Shown in pieces: positions 1 through 5,476 of a stretch of 6,367 nucleotides of DNA. The DNA is from an uncultured Lachnospira sp. (GTDB taxonomy: Bacteria > Bacillota > Clostridia > Lachnospirales > Lachnospiraceae). A program made the translations under genes and the position numbers. The stretch spans positions 1 to 6,367 of the forward strand of contig CAMVRH010000055.1 of the NCBI GenBank assembly GCA_947169835.1. The letters run 5' to 3'. Within the stretch, counting starts at the first letter, position 1, and every line of letters starts with the position of its first letter. The notes below the pieces were generated by a model, which ran no database searches, had not been told where the DNA came from, and saw nothing but the letters and a program-made list of their open reading frames with translations.

Positions 1-351
1 AACATTTTCTTTTATCTTCTTAGGCTTAGCTTTGATAGGCTTTTCAATTAAGTAGCCGTCTTTGCCGAAGTAAACTCCAGCCTTCTCTGCTCGTCCCATC
101 ATTTTATCTACCATAGTAGTTGTGTAGATGCACTGGTCTCTAAATACCACGTGGTCGTTTAGGAAATTATCTAGGCCAGACTGGAATTTAGCTTTTGTAA
201 TAGTTTTTACATTTGTCTTTGGGAAAGGTGCTAGTTCTCGTTTTTCAAATACAGAGTACTTCTTTCCGCCATTAAGCACAGTAAATAGACCTACGCCACA
301 TAGGATAATCATAAATAATGCAATTGTAATAATCTTACATTTTCTCTCCAT
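1..351 (-). CDS. DHHW/AlgJ-like membrane-anchored protein, partial (3' end outside window)
   Basis: The ATG at 351-349 opens a frame that stays free of stops for all 117 codons to the window edge, so only the N-terminal part is visible. Residues about 6-26 (KIITIALFMIILCGVGLFTV) form one hydrophobic segment, a signal anchor or uncleaved signal peptide. After it come FEKREL-APFPK (35-45), NFLNDHVVFRDQ (62-73) and GVYFGKDGYLIE (92-103). These match the start of the DHHW/AlgJ-AlgX-like family as I know it: the 'E-R-L' stretch, the DH..FRD motif and the 'Y-GKDG-L' strand. Family members are SGNH-fold proteins outside the membrane that partner with MBOAT acyltransferases in polysaccharide O-acetylation; the remaining catalytic residues would lie outside the window. 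The gene starts 9 nt after the MBOAT stop, with a strong AGGAG ribosome site overlapping that stop, so the two are almost certainly co-transcribed. The family call is fairly firm; the substrate is unknown. Confidence 0.8.
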   Translation of the reverse strand, partial: MERKCKIITIALFMIILCGVGLFTVLNGGKKYSVFEKRELAPFPKTNVKTITKAKFQSGLDNFLNDHVVFRDQCIYTTTMVDKMMGRAEKAGVYFGKDGYLIEKPIKAKPKKIKENV

Positions 352-357
352 TTACTG

Positions 358-362
358 CTCCT
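358..362 (-). promoter_or_regulatory. Shine-Dalgarno AGGAG of the DHHW gene, overlapping the MBOAT stop codon
   Basis: On the minus strand the sequence reads TAGGAGCAGTAAATG. The TAG (363-361) ends the MBOAT gene, AGGAG (362-358) lies across it, and a 6-nt spacer leads to the ATG at 351. This fixes the start of the DHHW gene and suggests that ribosomes finishing the MBOAT gene help start the next one, giving coordinated amounts of the two partners. Confidence 0.75.
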
Positions 363-1770
363 AGAATCTGAAGTACAAGAATGGGTTATAAGTATCTGAT
401 ACTATGAACGCAATTGAAAGCGCTAGTATCACTACTACAAACAACATCTGTACAATACTTTTTACTGCTACATTTTTTGCGAGCACTTTGTTTGCTACTC
501 TCTTTGGAATGGATGTGGAACCAATAATTCCAACTACCAAAAGTGCGCCAAAACTAATTAGTAGATATGCTGTGTGATGATCCACTAATCCTTTTTGTGC
601 ATTAAAGAATAATGCTTTTATGAAATCGCCTCTGTGCTTTAAGTCGCTTAGTACAAAGATAGCCCAGCCAGAAACGAATGCTGCTATTGTGTAAATTCTT
701 CCTATTATAGATGGAAGTTTGTCTAGGAATTTGCGCAAGAATAATTTTTCAATGATAAGTAATACTGCGTAGTAAACTCCCCAGAGAACAAAGTTCCATG
801 AAGCGCCGTGCCAGAATCCTGTTAACAACCAAACGATGAAGATGTTAAAGATTTGTCTTGGGACACCTTTTCTATTTCCACCGAGTGGGATGTATACGTA
901 TTCTTTGAACCACGTGCTAAGTGAGATGTGCCATCTGCGCCAAAACTCTGTAATAGATTTTGATTCGTATGGGTAGTCAAAGTTCTCTAGGAAATGGAAA
1001 CCTAGCATACGACCCATACCGATGGCCATATCTGAATAACCTGAAAAGTCAAAATATATTTGAAGCGTAAACGCCAAAATCGCTAACCAACTGAGTGATG
1101 TGGATAGCTGTTCTTTTGGCATCGCTGATATTTCTTTAAAGATGATCGCTACATTGTTTGCAATCAAAACTTTTTTACCAAGACCGATAGTAAATCTGAT
1201 AATGCCTTGATAGAAATCATCTACTGTGCACTTTCTATCCCTTAGTTCTTTTTCAACTGTTTTGTAGCGGACGATTGGTCCGGCAATAAGCTGTGGGAAC
1301 ATTGTGATGTATGTTGCAAAGTTGATGATGTTTTTGTTTCCCTGTACTTTCTTGCGGTAAACATCAATCACATATGACATCGCCTGGAATGTGTAGAAAC
1401 TTATTCCGATTGGAAGTGCGATGTGAAGTAGTTGAACGTGTTTGCCGAAGATAAAGTTGTAAGTGCCGATTGTAAAGTCAGCATATTTGAACACAAATAA
1501 AAGTCCGACATTGATGATAACAGAAATAGCGAGTAAGGCTTTGCGCTTACCCGTTTTCGATTCATCTGTCCGACTAATTAGAAGGCCTGATACATAGTTT
1601 AGTAGTATGGAGAAAAGCATCAGCAAAATGTATACTGGCTCTCCCCAACTGTAAAAGATCAGGCTGACTATTAGTAGCCATAGATTTCGTAATTTAGTTG
1701 GAGCAATATAATATACCAACAATGTGATTGGCAAAAATATCACTAGAAATATTAAACTACTAAATACCAT
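361..1770 (-). CDS. MBOAT family O-acyltransferase (AlgI-like)
   Basis: This 469-residue polytopic membrane protein has the size and motifs of bacterial AlgI/PatA/DltB-type membrane-bound O-acyltransferases. Visible signatures are MFPQLIAGPIVRY (157-169), DFSGYSDMAIG near 241-251, EFWRRWHISLSTWFKEYVYI (275-294) followed by PLGGNRKG, and LTGFWHGASWNFVLWG (316-331). His321 in the WHGASWNF block matches the invariant MBOAT active-site histidine, and His281 the conserved second one. About ten hydrophobic segments are seen, starting at residue 2, and the C-terminus ends YNPFLYFRF, typical of the family. Family members take an acyl group from a cytoplasmic donor and pass it across the membrane to an outside partner that modifies a polysaccharide, teichoic acid or peptidoglycan. 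The ATG at 1770 has AAGGA 7 nt upstream. It follows the FN3-SGNH gene by 43 nt with no hairpin or convincing promoter in the gap, and precedes the DHHW gene by 9 nt, so the three probably form one operon. The acyl donor and polymer cannot be read from the sequence. Confidence 0.93.
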   Translation of the reverse strand: MVFSSLIFLVIFLPITLLVYYIAPTKLRNLWLLIVSLIFYSWGEPVYILLMLFSILLNYVSGLLISRTDESKTGKRKALLAISVIINVGLLFVFKYADFTIGTYNFIFGKHVQLLHIALPIGISFYTFQAMSYVIDVYRKKVQGNKNIINFATYITMFPQLIAGPIVRYKTVEKELRDRKCTVDDFYQGIIRFTIGLGKKVLIANNVAIIFKEISAMPKEQLSTSLSWLAILAFTLQIYFDFSGYSDMAIGMGRMLGFHFLENFDYPYESKSITEFWRRWHISLSTWFKEYVYIPLGGNRKGVPRQIFNIFIVWLLTGFWHGASWNFVLWGVYYAVLLIIEKLFLRKFLDKLPSIIGRIYTIAAFVSGWAIFVLSDLKHRGDFIKALFFNAQKGLVDHHTAYLLISFGALLVVGIIGSTSIPKRVANKVLAKNVAVKSIVQMLFVVVILALSIAFIVSDTYNPFLYFRF

Positions 1771-1813
1771 TTGTTGTTCCTTAAAAGTTTGATTTATCTA
1801 TTGTAATTGATTT

Positions 1814-2824
1814 TTATCTTTTTGTTAATGACTTTGAATGCTTTTTCAAATCTTTTACTACTTTGATGGTTCCACCTGAACTCCAGTGTCCACCGTCGCC
1901 GCCGTTGGCGTTAAGATACCCTGCGCCATCTGAAATAAGTTTGCGATATCTTGAGTAGTAAAATACATTCTTTGTCTTGCTCGCATATTTTTTATATGCC
2001 TTGTTGTACTTATTAATCTTTGGATTACTTGCGAATCCTGAACTGTGACTTCTTCCCACTGGAGGAAGCGCCATTAGAACCATCTCAACATGAGGGTTGA
2101 TCTTCTTTAGAAGTTTGAACGCCTTCTTGTAATTCTTAATCGTATTGCTTGGGTTTCCACCCTTCGCCTCGTTCATTCCAATCAAGAAATAAACGCGGTC
2201 TGGGTTATAGTAAGCGATTCTCTCGATTGCTGTTATAGAATTACCCTTATAGTTGATATAGTTGTCATTTAACATTCCACTTGTGCTTATTCCTATCTTG
2301 TAAACAAAGTGAGAATTCTTAGGTCTATATTTGTTGGCAAAAAGTTTCATGCCCTCGACAAAGCACTCGCCGCAAATCACTACCTTTGGATTCTTTGGAA
2401 GAACATAAACACTCTTGGCCTTTGACTCTTTGCTAGTGTAAGTCTTTCCACCTGACTTAGCTTCTGCCACTATCTTATATTGGTATGTGGTTCTCTTCTT
2501 TGCCTTTTTGTCCGTGAAGGCGCTCTTAGCAGTTTTCTTGATTAGAGCAAAGCCTTCGCCCTTCTTTGCACGAAGAACTCTATAACTCTGCGCCTTGTCC
2601 ACGCTGTTCCAATCAAGCTTAATATGTTTTTCATAATGTTTTTTTATTTTTAACTTTGGAGTGCCAAGTGTAATTTTCTTTGCTGGTTGTTTTTTGTGTG
2701 TGGTGGTTTCTGGCACCTTCGTGGTAGTCTGCTCTTCAGCCTTAGAAGTGTGGGCTCCGGCAAAGCACACGAATGCAAACGCAAACACGATTGTTATAAC
2801 ACTAATTCCAATAACCTTTTTCAT
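1814..2824 (-). CDS. Exported FN3-SGNH protein with Cys at the nucleophile position
   Basis: The 336-residue product begins with a signal peptide (KK, a hydrophobic core to about residue 24, likely cleavage SKA|EE after 29). A Thr/Pro/Lys-rich linker (32-50) and a fibronectin-III-like domain (about 53-142; W72 in LDWNSV, then SYRVLR, and TYQYKIVAEA at 113-122) follow. The C-terminal domain from about 146 has SGNH/GDSL blocks: GECFVEGM at 152-159 (block I), a GIS-TSG stretch at 178-183 (block II), GMNEA at 216-220 (block III, Asn218) and DGGH at 310-313 (block V, Asp310/His313). Block I has Cys154 (TGC, 2365-2363) where the family has the nucleophile Ser, and Glu where it has Asp. SGNH proteins are esterases or acyltransferases; beside MBOAT and DHHW genes this one may transfer or remove acyl groups on a surface polymer, with FN3 as spacer or binder. 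The start is supported by AAGGAG 6 nt upstream of the ATG. SGNH assignment is good; whether it is a Cys enzyme or a binding protein is open. Confidence 0.82.
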   Translation of the reverse strand: MKKVIGISVITIVFAFAFVCFAGAHTSKAEEQTTTKVPETTTHKKQPAKKITLGTPKLKIKKHYEKHIKLDWNSVDKAQSYRVLRAKKGEGFALIKKTAKSAFTDKKAKKRTTYQYKIVAEAKSGGKTYTSKESKAKSVYVLPKNPKVVICGECFVEGMKLFANKYRPKNSHFVYKIGISTSGMLNDNYINYKGNSITAIERIAYYNPDRVYFLIGMNEAKGGNPSNTIKNYKKAFKLLKKINPHVEMVLMALPPVGRSHSSGFASNPKINKYNKAYKKYASKTKNVFYYSRYRKLISDGAGYLNANGGDGGHWSSGGTIKVVKDLKKHSKSLTKR

Positions 2825-2839
2825 CTTTCACTCCTTCTT

Positions 2840-2876
2840 AAAAATAAAAATGAGGGAGTATGTTTCCCTCATTTTT
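2840..2876 (-). terminator. Intrinsic terminator after the DUF4358-like gene
   Basis: A perfect 12-bp inverted repeat, AAAAATGAGGGA (2846-2857) and TCCCTCATTTTT (2865-2876), encloses a 7-nt loop. On the minus strand it starts 10 nt after the TAA of the small basic gene, and its 3' arm runs into UUUUUAUUUUU, as expected of a Rho-independent terminator. With A-runs on one side and T-runs on the other it could work both ways, but there is no plus-strand gene for it to end. The AAGGAG ribosome site of the FN3-SGNH gene begins only 4 nt beyond the U-tract, so it is either a leaky terminator inside a larger operon or sits downstream of an unseen promoter. Confidence 0.88.
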
Positions 2877-2886
2877 AATAATAGTT

Positions 2887-3381
2887 TTAAGCTGCTTTTT
2901 TAACTGCTGCTTTTGCTTTCTTGTTTCCTGAGGCATCTAGCATAAGTAAGTAAACATACTTTCCTTTTGAACCTATGCTAGCCTTGTTTAATACTTTCTT
3001 ACCATATGAAGAGAAGTATCCTCTCTTAGCAGCACCTTTTCTAGTATTTATATAGCTCTTAAATTTGTTTTTAATTCCTTTAACCTGGCTCTTCTTTTTA
3101 GCCTGAACAATCACAACTACTCTCTCTGTCTTTTTAGACTTGCCTTCAAACGACTGTCCCACTTTGTATGATTTCAATCCCTTTACTGAAAGAACTCCAA
3201 GAATCTTTGAGTATCTACCGAACATGTCTTTCTTTTGGATGTTCTTTACCTTAGGGCAATACTTTTTATATATTTTTTTAACTGCATTATAAGCAGTGCT
3301 AGTGGAAGCCTGTGCTTTAGTAGCACCAAATGCTCCAAATACTAATGTTATTACTAATATTAATGTTAATAGTTTTTTCAT
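2887..3381 (-). CDS. Small exported, highly basic DUF4358-like protein
   Basis: The 164-residue product starts with a clear signal peptide (MKKLLTLILVITLVFGAFGA, likely cleavage AQA|ST after residue 25) with no lipobox Cys, so it should be released or held to the wall by charge. The mature part alternates predicted helices and strands: AYNAVKKIYKKY, ERVVVIVQAKKKSQVKGIKN, FSSYGKKVLNKASIG, then KGKYVYLLMLDASGN. The order 'E-x-VVV strand, KSQV helix, K..R helix, Y...VL-A-I, GKYVYLL strand' resembles DUF4358 of Firmicutes as I remember it; a profile search was not possible. I count about 37 Lys against 4 acidic residues, so it is strongly cationic. The ATG at 3381 has a GGAAGG-type ribosome site about 8 nt upstream. 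It appears to be a single-gene unit, with its own promoter at 3445-3417 and a hairpin terminator just after its stop. Function is unknown; binding to anionic wall polymers is a guess from charge. Confidence 0.75.
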   Translation of the reverse strand: MKKLLTLILVITLVFGAFGATKAQASTSTAYNAVKKIYKKYCPKVKNIQKKDMFGRYSKILGVLSVKGLKSYKVGQSFEGKSKKTERVVVIVQAKKKSQVKGIKNKFKSYINTRKGAAKRGYFSSYGKKVLNKASIGSKGKYVYLLMLDASGNKKAKAAVKKAA

Positions 3382-3416
3382 TTTTCTACCTTCCCTCTAA
3401 AAAATCTACCTTACAT

Positions 3417-3445
3417 ATTATATATAACAATGCCTTATTATTCAA
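3417..3445 (-). promoter_or_regulatory. Sigma-A-type promoter for the DUF4358-like gene
   Basis: In the 97-nt gap between mnmA and the DUF4358-like gene the minus strand has TTGAAT (3445-3440), a 17-nt spacer and a perfect TATAAT (3422-3417) in an AT-rich stretch. Transcription should start near 3410, leaving a leader of about 30 nt that holds the ribosome site before the ATG at 3381. The -35 matches consensus in 4 of 6 positions. This is the only convincing promoter I see in the window. Confidence 0.75.
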
Positions 3446-3478
3446 TCCGAAAACTACTTAAAACTCACAGTTTTATTA

Positions 3479-4558
3479 CTATTCGACTTCTATTATTGTT
3501 CCGCCGCCTAGCACAACATCTCCATCATACAGCACTACTGACTGTCCCTTAGTCATCGCTCTTTGTGGCTCGTCAAATTCTACTTTCACATCGCCATTTT
3601 CTAATACTGTTACGGTGGCCTTCGCCAAAGGCTTGTGATATCTAGTTCTAGCATCAACCTTAATAGGCTCTGTTGGAGCCTCTCCACTAATCCAGTTAAA
3701 GTCGTTTGCTACTAGGTTATCCTTGTAGAGGTCTTTCTCGCGGCCTACCACTATCTCGTTAGTCTCAGGCTTAATGTCTAGCACGTAATGTCTGCCCTCT
3801 CTTGTAACATCGAAGCCCTTTCTCTGGCCAACTGTAAATCTATAGTAGCCTTGGTGAGTTCCAATCTGCTTTCCGTTGATATCTAAAATCTTTCCGTAGC
3901 CAATCTTCTCGCCAGTGAAATCTTCTATAAATCTCTTGTGATTTCCATCTGGGATAAAGCAGATGTCCTGACTCTCTTTTTTATCAGCATTGATAAGCCC
4001 TGTCTCTGCCGCCTTTTCTCTTATTTGATCTTTTGTGTATTCGCCCAAAGGAAACATTGCCTTTGATAGCAAGTCCTGGTTTAGGTGATAGAGAACGTAG
4101 CTTTGATCTTTGCTGTCATCCACACCTTTAAGCAGTTCGTACTTTCCAGTCTCTTCGTTGTATCTTGTTCTAACATAATGGCCTGTAACTATTTTCTCAC
4201 AGCCCAACTCCTCTGCTCTTCTTTGCAACTCATCAAATTTCAAGTATCTATTACAGTTGATACAAGGATTTGGAGTTCTGCCATGAATATAACAGTCTAC
4301 AAATTTATCTATTACTTTGTCTTTGAACTGGGCTTTGAAATTGAATACATAGTATGGGAAGTCCATCTTGTTAGCAACACTTCTGGCATCTTCCACATCA
4401 CTAAGAGAGCAACAAGTGCCCTCCACATCTATATCAGCATCCGCCTCATCGTGAAGTTTCATTGTTACTCCAATAGGTTCGTATCCTTTTTCTTTCATTA
4501 GCACTGCAGCTACGCTACTATCGACGCCGCCGCTCATTGCTATTAATGCCTTAGCCAT
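3479..4558 (-). CDS. mnmA: tRNA-specific 2-thiouridylase MnmA (TrmU)
   Basis: MnmA makes 2-thiouridine at wobble position U34 of tRNA-Lys, -Glu and -Gln in the cytoplasm: it adenylates U34 with ATP, then inserts sulfur relayed from a cysteine desulfurase. The 359-residue product is full length for the family. It has the N-terminal PP-loop SGGVDSS (9-15), the conserved GTCCSLSDVEDA (47-58), GRTPNPCINCNRYLKFDE (93-110), VTGHYVR (124-130), KESQDICFI with catalytic Cys200, and HQGYYRFTVGQRKG (235-248). Cys102 and Cys200 match the two classical cysteines (E. coli Cys102/Cys199), while Cys99 replaces the Asp of the E. coli enzyme, giving a C-x2-C plus C set. The ATG at 4558 follows the nadA stop by 3 nt, and its AGGA site (4568-4565) lies in the last two sense codons of nadA, so the two are translationally linked. 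No strong terminator follows before the next promoter; only a weak AU-rich hairpin is visible at 3474-3460. Confidence 0.96.
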   Translation of the reverse strand: MAKALIAMSGGVDSSVAAVLMKEKGYEPIGVTMKLHDEADADIDVEGTCCSLSDVEDARSVANKMDFPYYVFNFKAQFKDKVIDKFVDCYIHGRTPNPCINCNRYLKFDELQRRAEELGCEKIVTGHYVRTRYNEETGKYELLKGVDDSKDQSYVLYHLNQDLLSKAMFPLGEYTKDQIREKAAETGLINADKKESQDICFIPDGNHKRFIEDFTGEKIGYGKILDINGKQIGTHQGYYRFTVGQRKGFDVTREGRHYVLDIKPETNEIVVGREKDLYKDNLVANDFNWISGEAPTEPIKVDARTRYHKPLAKATVTVLENGDVKVEFDEPQRAMTKGQSVVLYDGDVVLGGGTIIEVE

Positions 4559-4561
4559 ATC

Positions 4562-5464
4562 TTATCCTAACTCTATCATTCTATCGATGCATCTCTTTGC
4601 ACCAACTCTAGTCTCCTCATCTAGTTCTATCTGCTCACCTTCGCCCTTGCAACACTCAAGCACATTTTCCAATGTAGTATATCTCATATTTGGACAAACG
4701 AATGTGTCAGTTACTGTATAAAACTTTTTCTCTGGGCACTCGTTTGATAGGTGAACTGCTATATTGTTTTCTGTTCCTATAATGAATTCGTCGTGGTCTG
4801 ATTCTTTGGCGAAGTTCATAATGCCTGTAGTTGAACCAACGTAGTCTGCTAACTCCACTACTGCTGGCTTACACTCTGGATGCACTAAGAACAATGCGTT
4901 TGGATGTGCCTCTTTAGCTTTTTGCACATCTTCAGGCTCTATCCTAGCGTGTGTAGGACATCCACCATTTAGCAGTTTGAATTCTTTATCTGGAATCTGC
5001 TTTGAGATGTAATCTCCCAAGTTGCAGTCTGGTATAAACAAAATTTTATCTGTATCTAACTTAGACACAATCTTCTGCGCCGAAGACGATGTCACGCACA
5101 CATCGCACACAGTCTTAAGATCTGATGTAGTGTTAATGTAAGCAACTACCATATAATCTGGAAACTGCTTCTTAACTTCCGTGATAAGTGCTTTGTCCAT
5201 CATCTCTGCCATAGGACATCCTGCATTCTTGTTTGAAAGATACACAGTCTTGTCAGGTGATAGAATCTTTACAGTCTCTGCCATAAATCTAACACCACAC
5301 ATAATGACATTTTTGTTTTGCACCTTCTCTGCTTCCACTGCTAACGCAAAACTGTCTCCCACAAAATCCGCAACCTCTAGGATTTCAGGATTCTGGTAGC
5401 AGTGCGCTAGAATACAAATATCATTTTCTTCTTTTAACTTTAAAATTTCTTCTTTAATACTCAT
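4562..5464 (-). CDS. nadA: Quinolinate synthase NadA
   Basis: NadA condenses iminoaspartate with dihydroxyacetone phosphate to quinolinate in de novo NAD synthesis, using a [4Fe-4S] cluster. The 300-residue product has the length of the short NadA type (Thermotoga/Pyrococcus-like). It shows ILAHCYQNPEI (18-28), VGDSFALA (35-42), MCGVRFMAETVKIL (55-68), NAGCPMAEM (80-88), DVCVTSSSAQKIV (121-133), FIPDCNLGDY (143-152), GGCPTHARI (167-175), VHPECKP (194-200), GSTTGIM (210-216) and FVCPNMRYTTLENVL (255-269). By position and context, Cys83, Cys169 and Cys257 correspond to the three cluster ligands of the family. The start overlaps the stop of the upstream SGNH gene (ATGA) and is backed by an AAAGG site 7 nt upstream, inside that gene. 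mnmA follows after 3 nt. nadB and nadC, frequent partners, are not in this window. Both NadA and MnmA draw on cysteine-desulfurase sulfur, a plausible reason for the pairing. Confidence 0.97.
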   Translation of the reverse strand: MSIKEEILKLKEENDICILAHCYQNPEILEVADFVGDSFALAVEAEKVQNKNVIMCGVRFMAETVKILSPDKTVYLSNKNAGCPMAEMMDKALITEVKKQFPDYMVVAYINTTSDLKTVCDVCVTSSSAQKIVSKLDTDKILFIPDCNLGDYISKQIPDKEFKLLNGGCPTHARIEPEDVQKAKEAHPNALFLVHPECKPAVVELADYVGSTTGIMNFAKESDHDEFIIGTENNIAVHLSNECPEKKFYTVTDTFVCPNMRYTTLENVLECCKGEGEQIELDEETRVGAKRCIDRMIELG

Positions 5465-5476
5465 TGTTTTACCTTT
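5461..5476 (-). promoter_or_regulatory. Coupled junction SGNH stop / nadA start (ATGA) with internal ribosome site
   Basis: On the minus strand AAAGG (5476-5472) lies in the last lysine and valine codons of the SGNH gene, followed by a 7-nt spacer and ATGA, where ATG (5464-5462) starts nadA and TGA (5463-5461) ends the hydrolase. Such 4-nt overlaps usually mean translational coupling, which supports both the nadA start and a shared transcript. Confidence 0.75.

Noticed and set aside
128..364. Plus-strand 78-codon open frame.
   Set aside because: It lies opposite the DHHW-like gene, lacks a recognisable domain and has no good ribosome site; the minus-strand frame has clear family motifs.
1771..1813. 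The 43-nt gap between the FN3-SGNH and MBOAT genes, checked for a promoter or hairpin.
   Set aside because: Only the AAGGA ribosome site is visible; there is no stem with a U-tract and no paired -35/-10, so the genes are taken as co-transcribed.
2661..2903. Two overlapping plus-strand open frames opposite the start of the FN3-SGNH gene.
   Set aside because: They run antisense through the signal peptide and linker and across the terminator hairpin; the Cys/Phe/Val-rich composition is what antisense of Lys/Thr-rich codons gives.
2870..2910. Possible promoter for the FN3-SGNH cassette with TATTAT near 2884-2879 on the minus strand.
   Set aside because: The -10 is fair, but no TTGxxx-like -35 lies at 16-18 nt; base composition alone could produce it. 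Kept only as a possibility in the terminator finding.
3460..3474. Possible terminator after mnmA: AAAACT, loop GTG, AGTTTT.
   Set aside because: The stem is only 6 bp and nearly all A-U, with no clean U-tract after it; too weak to call a terminator.
4085..4501. Plus-strand 138-codon open frame.
   Set aside because: It is entirely antisense to mnmA, whose motifs are unmistakable, and shows no domain or ribosome site of its own.
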